This document shows positions 44,719 through 57,447 of a DNA stretch of 64,000 bases, one piece after another. The first letter of the stretch is position 1. Every line of letters starts with the position of its first letter. The stretch covers positions 682,001-746,000 of the forward strand of contig JAUPFP010000029.1 of assembly GCA_036925085.1 (NCBI GenBank), read 5' to 3'. Source of the stretch: Brachycybe producta (taxonomy: Eukaryota; Arthropoda; Diplopoda; Playtdesmida; Andrognathidae). Below the pieces are notes generated by a model that did not search any database, had not been told where the DNA came from, and worked only from the letters and a program-made list of their open reading frames with translations. The position numbers and the translations under genes were made by a program.

Positions 44719-44841
44719 ACACAGGAAAGTGATTGCAGATTAACGTTAGCAGCGCCATCTATTGGTTGACTTTACAGTAGACTGCGTACATTAAACAATA
44801 GATGGCGCTGCTAACGTTAATCTGCAATCACTTTCCTGTGT
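44719..44841. repeat. Perfect 46-bp inverted repeat
   Basis: Left arm 44719-44764 and right arm 44796-44841 are exact reverse complements, 31-base spacer. Each arm ends with CAATAGATGGCGCTGC, which resembles the core of a CTCF site. Confidence 0.9.
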
Positions 44842-45165
44842 TAAACGACAGACGGTAATGCGCATGCTCACACCAAGTTAGAATGCTCAAACGCTAGTCT
44901 AGAAATACTTAAACTTATGAAGATAATGTAAAATTGAGCTTATTATTGTTGGAAAAGCATGATTGCAAGTTTTTAATTATAAACTTTTATCAACAATATT
45001 ATTGTCACTCTTTGCGATGTGATTGAATTTTATTTATAATTTTTTAAAAGATTGGAACCAATTAGATTTGTTTCAAGTTCAACCTAGAGTCACTCTTTCG
45101 TTAAATTGAGTAAAGTGACCGGAAGTGACGTTCAAAACTGTCACTTCATTTTTTTCTTCTTCCAG

Positions 45166-45312
45166 GGTGTCAGCCATCCTTGGTCTCAACTTTTGAAGTG
45201 TTTTTTTTGTGTGTTTTCTGCACAATTCGGCCGCCAAAGAGCATTCTAAGTTTATCAGTGTATTTGTTTAAGAGAAGAGGGAAGTTGGCTGTAAAATGTC
45301 TCTAAATGATAG
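45166..45312 (+). other. Candidate 5' exon of an unrecognised gene
   Basis: A pyrimidine tract and AG (ttttttcttcttccag) end at 45165. The following GC-richer stretch contains AAAATGTCTCTAAATGATAG followed by gtaaat, reading MSLNDR and a donor in phase 2. This looks like a 5' UTR plus a very short first coding segment. The pyrimidine/AG could instead be a chance or initiator-like sequence. I could not find the continuing exons before 64000, so identity is unknown. An inverted-repeat element begins 87 bases after the donor. Confidence 0.3.
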
Positions 45313-45398
45313 GTAAATATTGAAATTAGTGGCGTTAAAAATGTTAGCCATTGTTTTCAAGGTGGGAAAACAGGGGTTGTAACAAATCACACCTGATG

Positions 45399-45850
45399 TC
45401 ATCTCATACGAATTCATCTTGCACGATGACGAGCGTTGGAGGTAGAGGCTTGTTATTAAGGGTTTTCAATAGAGTAACAATTGAGACCCAATTAACATCC
45501 AGTTAGCCATTCTGACACCGTCCAATCCCGAGACCAAATTATCATACTTCAACTTTATTAACTAGAATAATGCATTGTCTAGCCTCCACCTCCAACTGTT
45601 GTCGTCGACAGGCAATTAGAAAACGGGATAAACAGACGTTTGCTCCGCCCTTTTTATGACGAACGCAACTTCTAATTGGTTGGTTATGTAGGTCTGACGT
45701 CACATGCTCCGCCCTTTTCAACGTCGAACCACACAACAAACCAATTAGAAGTTGCCGTTCGTCATAAAAAGGGCGGGGCCAACGTCTGTTTATACCGCTT
45801 TCTAATTGTCTGTTTGTCGTCGTGCTAGATGAATTCTTATCAGATGGAAT
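45399..45850. mobile_element. Nested foldback element of about 450 bp
   Basis: Outer arms pair CATCTCATACGAATTCATCTTGCACGATGAC with its near-complement ending at 45850. Middle arms GTTGGAGGTAGAGGCT and AGCCTCCACCTCCAAC also pair, as do inner arms 45613-45680 and 45741-45808 (containing AAGGGCGG and CCGCCCTTTTTATGACGAACG). Confidence 0.75.
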
Positions 45851-48800
45851 CGTGCGAAATGAATCACATTAAAATATGGAGGACTGGGAAAGGGGCGTTA
45901 AGTGGAGGAAATACTTGAATGTTTGTTAAGTATTTGTTTATTGGTGTTACAAAATTACTGGATTACAAGTTTAAAAAAAACACAATGATGATGAAATTGC
46001 AAACAGTAGAGAGAAAAGAAAAGATTTTCACTTTGGCCCGACAATGACATTTGAAGGTCGGACGGCATTCCTTCCTTTAAAAAGCTAGTTTCTGTTTTTT
46101 ACACATACAGCTTGCATGGTGTAATATATTCAACATCATCAGCCACAGTTGTGGTTGTCTTTTTTTTGTTTTGCATTTTATACTATTTTTTTTTACCTTG
46201 GTGCTGTTTCTGACTGCAGTGTTTAAAATGTGAGCTAGACAGACATGCAAACAGGCAGACAGACAGACAGACAGATACGCACTAAATAGGTAGAACTGTT
46301 AAAAATTACAGATTAGAAATATGCAACATTCTTTTCAACGACTTTGAGTTCTCATCATAGTGAACCATAGATGACCTAGAAACCTAGACACGTAATTTGC
46401 TTAAATATTACACAGAGAGAAAGAGAGGGCCCTCCTCCTCCCGTTGTTCATAGTTGACCTGGCACAAACTTAATTTGTAACGCACACAAAACACACACAC
46501 TCATAGGATTGCAATTGGATTGCAGTGGTTGGTGCTTTTTTATTTTTCTTCAAATAATTGCCAGCAAACAGCGAAATGTAATTTAACGTTAGAATGGAAG
46601 AAAGTTTTGAGTTTCAAGTTGTGACCTCGGATCATTTTGAAACATTTTTTTTTTAAATTTAAAGCAGCACTTTATTTCATTTATTTGTTGTTTCGAGCTT
46701 TTTTTAAAGCAGCGAAGCGAGTAAAATGTTTGACCTTTAAAACAAGGTACAAAGAAAGGTAACAATTTCATGGATCATTTGAAAGGGCATCAAATAAATT
46801 TAGCTAGAAAACTAACCAGTGTCAGAATTAAGAAAGCTGTTTTTCTTATGAGCAGTAGCAGCCATTTTGCAAAATAATACAAAATTGAAATGAAACATTT
46901 TGAGTTATTTCTGCATTTCAAAATGAACGTTGTTAAAAAAAAAAATGGAAATTGAAGTTGTGGGAGGAATTTTAATGCTCAAATTTCTTTAGATTTAACT
47001 TTTTTTTTCTTCTGTTTTTTTTCAGTTTAAGGTGGACAAAAATGTGCAAATATAGCTTATTTTAAAAGATATCAATATAATAATAAACACACTTCTCTAA
47101 GTGTTTGAAACACTTTTAAAAGATTTTCTTCAGTTTGTTTTTCAAAATGAAGTTTCCAGAATTTTAGTGACATTTTTGACTGTGAGAACATCAGCTGTAT
47201 CATAAATGGAAATGTCAGAATAAATAATAAACCAAATATAAAGAAAAAGTGGACTTGAGAGAGAGGGGGGGGGGGTGTGTGAAATCGTCTTCAGTTTTCT
47301 AAGTTCATTGGAGACATTCTATTTTTTTTTTTTTGAATGGTCAAAGATCATGACCTCCATTTTTATCTCAAGTATTCTTTTGAACTAGAAAAAACACTCA
47401 TGAAAGAAATGTCCAAATTTGGTGAACTTCATAGAAAGAGAGAGAGAGAGAGTGAGTGGTAACATTTCTGACGTGAAATCTATTTTGCAATATTCATTTG
47501 GACACAAGAGATAAGAGACTAGAAAAAAAAAAAGAGAAAGAGAGCTAATTGACAAAAAATATCTGAATTTACAAAATCATGTTTCAAAGTGAACAAGTTC
47601 TTTCAGGACTTTTCATTTATTCCTTTTTTAGATGAATCAGATATCTAAGATTTATTTTGTCAATGTGTGTCTAGTTAGTTTATCAATTACGTCATGTAAA
47701 TCTAGTTTTACTTTTTTGAAGCAATTCAAGAATATCAAGTTACAAGTGTGAGGAGGCATTCTTGAAAAACGTTGTATGCACTTCATAATAATCTTAACTT
47801 GATAATCTCGTAATTTATACGACAATTGTGTTATTTATATGTTGTAATTTGTACAGAAAAAAAAAAGTTGTGTGACGTTCTTGTGGAACTTGTTCATTTC
47901 GAAGAAGTTCTTGGAATTGAAGAATTTCAAGTTTTCAGTAACAACATGTTGCAGCGTTACACACATATATATAGAGATAGATAGGCGTATTAATAATCAA
48001 AATAGTAAAGACTAATAACAGGGTGTTGGTTTCAATATGGTTAAGGACCGACCTCCTTCCACCCTTTAAAAGAAAAGGACATTAACCTGTAAATAAAACA
48101 ATAATTGTTTTTCTTACATTTTGAGAGATTTTCTAAGGTGTAAAATTTGATAAACTAAATGAGAAGACAAGATTTGCCAGTAGATCACCTATATGTTATT
48201 AATTACAACTAATTATATTTTGAATCTCAGGTGTCGTAGGTTAATTTAGATTACCAGAAACAATTAGCAGAAAATCATAAGTTTGTGTAGAAACTTCAAA
48301 GTAGAATAATAGGCGAATTATGTTAAAAGAATTTTTTCATAAATCCCAATATTGTTAAAAATAAACTTTTTTATGTCAATTTTTGAAAATCATTTTATAA
48401 TTAAATAATTTTATTTTTCTAAAATGACGCATAAATATATCTCCATAAAAATACTTTTATCTTAATAAAAGTTGTTTATATTTTCTGAAATGTTTCAATT
48501 GTAAATTTGAATCTGTTTTTCAAAATTCTAATCACAAAATGGCGCTGTATAATTCTATAGTTAATTGTTATTAAGATAATTAAATTAAAAACATTTGCTT
48601 ATTAGAAATAATTAACGATTCAAGGTTATAGGAGGAGGACAAGATCATTACTTATCATTGAAGTTGAAGGGGGGTTTCTGTTTGTACTTATCCAACTGAC
48701 CATTATGAAATGCTTACCTGAAATCGATTCTCTCTTTTGTGAATGATTCCAGTTGAAGATTTTTCGAAACAAAAATTCACTAATAATCCACAATTATTAT

Positions 48801-49880
48801 TATTATGAGACACGCGGTCCACTTTTTTCTTACAGTGTTTGTTGAGTGTGACTTGAGTCAAAACTTAATATCCTTTATGTGATTTTTCTTAATAATGAAG
48901 CCAAGTTGTAGTTAGAAAATATGACTTGCACCTTTCTTCTTCTTTCCTCTTGTTTCCAAAAGTTTAAAACTCTCTGGGAAAATCAGGGAGAGAAAGAGAG
49001 GGAAGGTTATGGCAATCGTGATACCCAAAGGCGGAATCCAGTTCAGGACGTCCGAAGTGCTTGTTGCAGGACGTTCCAAGTTTAGACATCCATGGGTAGT
49101 GTGAATAACAACAGCCCAGCTGCTTTTGCTGCTCTCAACTCCTACTTTCGACTCGCAACTCCTAATATTCCTTCAATTTTGTACAGTAGCTTGCTTGCTC
49201 TCTGTTGAGCTCTCATCAGTTTTCAAATGTGAACTTGAATTTGGTTGTGTAGTGTGGTGCCACTTTTTGATGCTTTAAACTTTTCAAGTGGAAAAAATGG
49301 AACTAGACTTAAAACTTGTTCTGTTTCACGTGACTGATTTTCAAGCTTTTCTTATCTTATTCCTGTTTTTTCCCCCTTTATATCTCACAGGAGAAAAATA
49401 ATTTCTTTAAGGAGGAGGAGGAGGTGTGAAGGGTGGTTGGTAGTTCGTTTACAAATACAGCCTCAGCCACTGTGGATATGTTTTTTTTTTCCTTCTTCTC
49501 TCCCAACAATTGGTGCAACTGAACTGAATTAGGCCATGTTCTGTATGGAAAATATTTCTCTGTCTCTTGGAGTCTCTCCCCAAAAATTCCCCCCCCCCCC
49601 CTTCAAGGCTTGCGGCTGAGAATTCCTACTTTTTTATGTGTTGTTGCCAGTTCTTTGTGCAATTTTCTGTTTTTCTCTTTTCAACTTGACCATCCTGTTT
49701 GGTGTTCGGAAAAAAGAAAGTGTAAAAACAAGTTTTTCTGGGACATAATATAACAGCTGTTGAGAACTTCGAGAGATTTTTAAAAGCAGAGGTCGCCACT
49801 TGACGACACACAAAAAAAGACACTTATGGTTATATTATAAAATAACATAATGTGTAGCATATATAATGTTTATTATTTAT

Positions 49881-50257
49881 TTAAGATAGTTTATGAACAG
49901 CTAATTTTTCGAACTATTAATTATTCTGTTTTTCAGAAGAGCAAAATAAGGAGAAAATAGAAGGTGTTTTAGAAACTAGAAGGGTTAGCTCAAACACTTT
50001 TAAGAGGATTTTCACTTTGAATATCTTTCAAAATAACCTTTTTAAAAACAAAATTGTCTGTTCTCAAGTACGTTCATTTTCAAACTGACATAAGTTTATT
50101 TTGAAAGATATCAACATGAAAATGGCCTTAAGTGATTTCGCTACACTTCTAGTTTCTAAAAAAAAAACATTCAAATTTGCCTTCATTTTGTATCTGAAAC
50201 ACAGAATAATCAATCAAAGTTCGGCAGGCCCCGTTTACACTTTAAAACCACCTTAAC
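49881..50257. repeat. Family A foldback element, copy 9 (most complete)
   Basis: Starts TTAAGATAGTTTATGAACAGC and ends AAAACCACCTTAA, with both arms and the ATCTTTCAAAATAACC / TTATTTTGAAAGAT inner pair. TTAA flanks both ends. Confidence 0.85.
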
Positions 50258-50714
50258 AATTAAAACTCCAAATATGAAACAAGTGTTAAACTAAACTATA
50301 ATACAAATAACCACAACCATATTTGTTTTATTTATTATAGCTGTTAACTACAATGACATCAGCTTTAAATATACATAAAAAAATTTTTGTTTCCTCCATT
50401 TGTTAACTCATATTGCATTATCAAAAAAGCCAGAAAAAATGTTGGTGACGTCACAGTTTAGATTCGATATATCACTCTTAGTCATAATATTAATAATTCA
50501 TATCCCTGAGTGTGAGAGAGAGAGAGATTGTTTTGCGTCATCATCACATGTTATTTACCGCACAATGTGTTGGACTAATTTGTGAGGAATTTCAAACACG
50601 CACACAACTGTTTATTTTATGTAGCCCCCTCAAAATCACCACATAAATTGACATTCTTTTTTCTTATAGGAATTGCACACACACACCTACACGTAAACAC
50701 GTGCAGGAATTAGA

Positions 50715-51183
50715 TAATGGGCGCATTCGGAAACGAAAGAGAAAGTTCGTATGTCAAGTGAAAGCAAGTATGTGAATTAGATGATTGCTCTCTTGAGAAG
50801 GGTAGGTGGAAGCAGCACATTTACCGGACACTTTTTCTATACAGATGCTCCCACCCACATATTGTTTCTGGGCGAAAAGTGTGAAAGTAATATAAAGTAG
50901 TGTCCAGAAACAACATGTGATTGGGAGCATCTTTATTTGAAAGAAGTGTCTGGGAACTATGATAGCTATTCATACAATTCTCAAGAAAGCAATCATCTAA
51001 TCCACATACTTGTTTTATAGCCTCCTCCTCATATGACTTTCTATGAAGTCTCGTACTGGAGAAGAAAATAGCAAAATCAAGCACATCTGGAAATTCTACT
51101 CTTTTAAAGAACTGTCCAGTTGAACTGTTCTAGAATTGTCACAGCATAAAGAAATAGGGGTTCGTTTCAGATTGCGCCCATTA
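50715..51183. mobile_element. MITE with TAATGGGCGCA termini
   Basis: Ends TAATGGGCGCA and TGCGCCCATTA are perfect inverted repeats. Internal arms pair GCAAGTATGTGAATTAGATGATTGC with its complement, and GATGCTCCCACCCACAT with ATGTGATTGGGAGCATC. Confidence 0.75.
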
Positions 51184-52804
51184 CTAGAACATCTGTAACT
51201 CACATGTTATAGAAAATTGTAAGCTGAGGAATTTTTCAGCGAAAAGTTAGTTTTTTCGTAGATGTTTCATTTTAGAAATTTTCTTTTTAGAAATTCATAA
51301 GAATCTTATTTGGTTTTCGTTTTTTCTTTCTAATATTGTGGTTAAAGGTTTGAAAATCGATTGCCATCAAGAAACATGATTAAAATGATAATTTTTCTGA
51401 TTAGAGAGAACTTTTTTTTTCAAGAAAAGCCCTTCAAAGATTTCAATGAACTTTTTTGGTTTGAATATTATAGATTTAAAAAAATGTGGTCCTTCAAACA
51501 TTTTTTGATGAATAATGATGATAAATCTTGTAAATGAAATTTTGCTAAAATTAATTTAGATTTCTTATATTTTTTTTTTTGCTTTTTCTAGTTTGAAGTC
51601 ATTTTTGAGAACATCTGTGCTTTTATAAAGAAAGAGAGTCGAGTTTTTTTAAATCTTCTGCGAGTTCTTTTGATGTAACTCTCAAGAGGACTTCTTGCAG
51701 CTGTGTCTGACTTTTTTGTACAAAGAAGAAGAAACTTCCCCCCATGTTGAGTACAACAACAAAAAAAAACAAGATTCATTCAAATTCATCTTCAATGATT
51801 GACATCTGGTCACTGAGGTGAGGTATAAAGGTAATCTCTTCCCTAAATCCCTCCACTCTTCTTACTTACTCTCTTCAAATATTTATATATATATACATAG
51901 ATATAACGAACGTTTTTCAATTACTTATTGGACAGTGGAATAATATTATTCGTTTTTTTTTGTGTGCTAACATTTGGCATTTACAAATATACAAAAATAT
52001 TTTGGTTGCATTTTTCTCTTTTGTTATTTGTTAGTAGATCCTACAGTAAAGAGAAGGGAAAATGGGGAGCAAAATATGCGAATGAATAATGTCTAAAAAG
52101 GAACTTCCTTTCATGAAATGCATCATTTTTTTCTTTACTTTCTGCAAATGCATCTTTGAGTAATATGCAAAATGGTTTAGCTAAAAGTCTTTTCTATAGA
52201 AGAAGAAGAAGAAGACGACGACGACTTTCTTCGTTATTGAAAGATCAGGTATATAGAAATAATAATAATGGTAAGTGTGAATAGAATGTGTTTGTTGGCC
52301 AAACAAAAGGAACCATCATAAAAAAATCACATCAATTTTAATATTTCTCTTGTTTCACACGTCCTCGCAAAATATGCTAATGATTCATGGATACTAGAAT
52401 ATGATGGGTGGTGAGTGGAGGGGGAGGGGGACTTAAGTCTTATAGTTTTCTATGTGAAAATGTAAGGAAAAATGGAAAGAAGTGACGATGCATTTGAAAT
52501 ATGTCTTTTCTAGAGAGAACAAAAACAGAAAACACAAATAAGGTTGCTTCTATTTAACATTACTTTTATGAAATGAAAAATAACATCATTTGGTTTTTTT
52601 TACTTTGAAATATATGAGGAAAAGACTAATATTGTACGAATGTATAACAAAACCTCCTAACATTAATAAGTTATTAACTGAAGTAAAAAGTTTGAATAAA
52701 ACTTTTATTCCATTTAATGTTATATATATATAGGATCATTGTGTTACCAAGAAGGATGGATAGGGAAGAGAGGGGGTGTGCTTATTATGATGAAAAATAA
52801 AATA

Positions 52805-52808
<4 letters not shown>

Positions 52809-52881
<73 letters not shown>
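52809..52881. repeat. (TA)n microsatellite
   Basis: About 73 bases of alternating TA, followed 50 bases later by (GA)n at 52933-52952. Confidence 0.95.
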
Positions 52882-52883
<2 letters not shown>

Positions 52884-55800
52884 TGTGAGATATTTGACTT
52901 TTGTAAAGCTTATTATTTGTTTTGAATTGCACTGAGAGAGAGAGAGAGAGAGATTTCTCAGTAAGGAATCCGATGACATAAAAAAGTTTCAATGGAAATT
53001 GAAAATATTTAGATTTAAGTAAATCTGACTTTATGAATATAATGAAATTCATGGATGGACACAACAACAAATAAAGGATTGGTTTTTTCCTCTTTTGCTT
53101 GATTTCCTTGGAGATAGGAAACTGAGCTCAAGAATACTTTTGAGAAGTGACCAATGGGGGTTTACAGTTATTGCACTGTAAACTAAAACGTTGTGACGTC
53201 AGACGGGTTGATTTTAAAATTGATTTTTGTGTCATTGTTTTTTAAAATATTGTTTAAAATAGTTATTACATTGTTAGTAATAATGAGGTTAATATTTAAT
53301 AAAAATCATGGGAGATATTAAATACAAGTAGAATTAATTAGGTGTGTGACTTACAAGTTGGCAGCGGCGCCGTCAGTTCCAAAAGCTAGGTCACCGTACT
53401 ACAGTAGTAGTCCACAGTTTTAACAAACTAGAAAGGCAAGTAAGTAGAATAGTCGTTTATTTGATACGTGCTGCTTCACTTTTTCAGTATTCTATTATGA
53501 CGACTTGTTAGTGAAGTGTGTGACGTCAATGAAAGAGAAAAAATGCACAAGTGTTTCAGCAGATGTTCTGTTGTTACAACGTGCAAAAGTTGCAAACATC
53601 CTCAATAGTACTTACGTGCAAAAACGTAGTGAACTAAACTGCCTTCTTATAATGTAATATATGCTTGGAATTATCATCTTTTTGAGAGTTCGGATAAATA
53701 TGAACAGGAAACTTCATCATGTCGAAAGAGGAGGAGTGTTGTAACTTGTAAATGGAGTTTCAGTAGTGAAATGATTCTGATTTTCTGTAGTGTCAGGTCT
53801 TTTGATTCTGATGTAGGCGTACCAGAAAGTGTCATGACTGAAATAAACAAATAGATGTATGTGTATTTTGAAAATATTTTTCCACATCTGTGTGGTCATT
53901 AATGGGCTGCCACAGCTATGTTTTCAACAGCTTGAAACAAAAGCTGAAATATTTGGTATATATTTGACATTGGATTAGCAGTGAGTGGTGGTGAGCATGC
54001 TGTCATTTTTTGCCATCTTGCAGCTGGTCTATGTATCATTGAAAGAGATACATCAAACATGCAACTTTGGTGCTCGTTCAGTCCACTATTTTTATTTGGC
54101 ACTGGTCACAATAAAAGGATGAACAGATGAACGTCGTGGGCACCTCTAAAGCCTGAAACAGACTGCATAATAGTGCATATGGAGTTGGATGAGCACAAAA
54201 ACTTTGGGATGAACATGGGTGCCGAACAACCTGATCATTTTTTAAAATCAAATCATGTTTTTTTTTACATTCTGATGGGCTGCGCCCCTTGACCCCACAT
54301 AACAAACTCAAAACCTTTCCCCCCTGATATAAAAAAAGTATAGTGTTCATCCAATTTTATATCATTCTGTTTCAGGTTTTAGTTACCCCCAATGTTCATC
54401 GGTTCATCCCTTATAATGGCACGCACACCAATTAGCTCCAAGTATTTCAATTATGGTTTATATGGAGGCTGGATTTTGTTTTGTAAATTCAGTTTCTGGT
54501 GCCAGACTTGAATTATGAAAATGCAATTTCTTTTTTTTTTAGTTATTTATAATGTTAGAAACTTGGAACAATTTTCGAAACAATTAGAAAGTATTTATTA
54601 TATTTGGATCTATGCATACTTTACAACAGTTTTGAGTTGTTGTTGGCTTGACTATTTCGCTGACCACATGCCCCATGACCTTCTTTAAACGTTTTGTAGT
54701 CGGCCACAGCATTCCAAAAACTTCGTCATTACCAACAGATATATCTTGTTATTTCTTTCTATGTGAAAGAGAGGGTCCTTTGCAGAGCAAAACTCCATAA
54801 ATATCATACTTGAAGATGGGGAGAAGAAGGTGGTGGAATACTAGAGATAAGAGGCGACATAAAGACGAAAATGGGGGGGGTTTGAGGGGAGGGTCTGTAA
54901 TTTGGTTGTATGGTTTTAGCCAAATTTTCCAGATGCTGTTATGTTATGGAAGATTGCAAATTATTTGTACCAACAAGTAGAGAAAGAAATGACCTTTTAG
55001 TGGTTTGCCTACAAATGGTGTGGTGGCTTATGGAGAATCCCTTATAGTTGGAGGGACCCAATAGGGTTGTTGCATTTCCAACCTCATACCATAAATATAA
55101 ATTGTAAAGTGCACCTTTCAACACTGTTATACATCAAAAACAGCAAAAACTGTTGTGGCATTTTGTTTTTAGCTTTTATACCACGTTATTTGTTGTAACA
55201 TAAGTCAATTGGTTTCTTCTCGAAACAGTTGATAATATAGTAAATATGAGAAACAAATTGAAAGATTGTATAATCTTAATAAGAATGTCATTTGAAGTGG
55301 AGACCCCTACATTTTGTTAAAAAAAATGCTTGCAAAACTTTATAGCAAACACAGCCAATCAAGCCATCGAGGCCCAGCAAACCTACCGGGTCCATAAACC
55401 CACCAAGCACATGGGCTGGACTTTTCTTAAAAGCTCACAAATCTCTTGGGCTGGGCTTTTTGCAAGCTTGCCAGCCCATGCAGGTTTCGTACGCCCCTAT
55501 CACACAAGCAAAGTTTCATGCAATAAAACTGGCGATGAGACTTGCGACTGCAACTTATTAGTAAACTTTCATTTTCCATATCATGTGCATGAATCTACTT
55601 TTGCAACAAATTTCTGATGGCCTTTTAAGACAAGTATCACAAAAAGTTTCTCAGTACCAGTAGTTGAACATGTGTAACTCCATGACAAAGGGTCTCACAA
55701 AAGTTTCAAAGAAAATTACATGAAGTTGATTGTCAATACAAACTTTGGATTTGCATGTCTCAATGTAAGTTTTATCGCGTGTAAGTTTAATAAAAAAGTT

Positions 55801-56890
55801 GTATGTGTCGTACGGGCTTTAATTGGAAGTGTCATTTTTAAATTTAGATCATGTTTTTTTTAGAAAGAGAGAAAAAAAAATTTCATGATAAAAATGTTGT
55901 TGAAATTGACCCATTTTTTTGTTTATAAAAATATGTAATGTCCGTACATTGCATATATCTTGACCTCAAATCCCAAATGATTAATAAAATGTTTGTTTGT
56001 CGAGGACAGTGTTCTTGAGAGCAACAAGATAAGACAAAAAAACCAAGACAACACTATTTTAGCTTAGTTTTAACCATGGCGCCATCCTACTCAGTTAACT
56101 AACACTCACATGATGTGTATTATAAATATAACATATATACACACAAGGGGTGGTGGGCTTATTTGGTTTATTTATGCACTTTACTTCCTTTGTTTTAAAT
56201 GTGTGTGTGTGTTATCAGAGGAAAAAGAAAGTAAACACTTGAGTATTTATTTACAATAGATCATTGAGATGTGATGGTCAAAGAAAAACGAAAAGAGGAG
56301 GAACTCAATTGACAGGTGTTAACCAGGTTTACCTTTGAAAGTTAGTTATGTTCACTTCCATTCAAAGAATCTCACTTATACTTACCAAGTTTCACATCCG
56401 TTTTTTGTTGCCATTGTTTGTTTATTTTTTCCGTTTGAAATTATATACAACTTAGTGCTACCTTTTTTTTTTTTGGCTAAATGCGTGGAACATTTCAGTT
56501 GGAAATTGTAAATGTTGAAAGCTAAGATACAATTAAAAACATCTCCCATCCTCTTGAATGTTATTATTTTCTTGTGCATGTACATGTACATGTATATGGC
56601 ATTACTCATAACTACATATATAAATGTAGTTTGCTAAAACTGAATGAATGGTAACAGAATTTTAATAAGTTGATAAACTGTTATGATAAGGGTGGGCTTA
56701 TTATCCTTCAATTGACACTTTACAACCATTGTTCAAGAGTGTGAGATTATAAATGAGTCTAAGATACACAAATGAAGGAACTCTTTTGTGTCTACGTGTA
56801 TATAGTCAATTCTAAACGATGTGCTATTAAACAAATTTGCATAAACAAAGTTTCATTATTGTGAGTAAAACTACTTTGGTGGAGATTCTC

Positions 56891-56922
<32 letters not shown>

Positions 56923-57175
56923 CTTTTGATATTATTATATAAGCTTATCTAGTTGGCTATCTGTATTTACATTTTAAATGTTGGTGAAATTTCATCTCCA
57001 TACATTTAACTCTGTAATGAGATAGAACAAGGGTTCATTAGAATAGTTTACGGAACTGTAATGAACAATAATTAAACTAGTTACAATAACTGAATTGCAA
57101 ACTAAACTAGAATTTCTACACAAGGGGTTAATAAACTTGTTTGCTTATTGGCAGTTACTATTGCTGTATTTATCA

Positions 57176-57447
57176 TACAGGGTGTTCTAAATGTTAGCAT
57201 ATAATTCATGAAGATGATTACCCAGTGAATTTCAGTCGCACCATAACACGTTGCAGTTATTGGGTTTTTATTCTTGAGTTTTGACAATGCATTTCACATG
57301 CTGCAGTTGGACTTTTGTCTCTACATCGGTCCAACGGAATACAAGCCTTCTTGGCTGGCAATGGCTACTTGCAGAGTAATTTTCAAATTCAAATAATATC
57401 AACTTGATCACACTGGCAGCTTTAAATTTTTGATGGAACACCCTGTA
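57176..57447. mobile_element. MITE with TACAGGGTGTTC termini
   Basis: Perfect 12-base inverted ends, TACAGGGTGTTC and GAACACCCTGTA, bound a 272-base element. An internal stretch (GCAGTTATT...GTTTTGACAATGCATTT...TGCTGCA) also occurs at about 27550-27592. Confidence 0.75.

Larger units (their letters stand above)
40957..45165. other. Non-coding region upstream of Kekkon
   Basis: Probably the Kekkon 5' intron, given the acceptor at 40957. It holds a family A copy at 42285-42631 and the perfect 46-base inverted repeat at 44719-44841. No coding exon was recognised. Confidence 0.5.

Noticed and set aside
50821..51084. 87-codon minus-strand open frame
   Set aside because: It lies entirely inside the TAATGGGCGCA foldback element and arises from its arms.
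52744..53070. Minus-strand open frame with a Tyr-Ile repeat
   Set aside because: It is a translation of the (TA)n and (GA)n microsatellites.
53899..54350. Two adjoining minus-strand open frames of 67 and 90 codons in a GC-richer patch
   Set aside because: The frames are separate and broken, and I recognise no protein family. Could be an old repeat or a pseudogene fragment, but nothing supports a call.
55330..55617. 95-codon open frame with a GC-richer, self-similar sequence (GGGCTGG words)
   Set aside because: No protein similarity that I recognise. It looks like a dispersed repeat or SINE-like piece, but I could not find promoter boxes or a second copy to support that.
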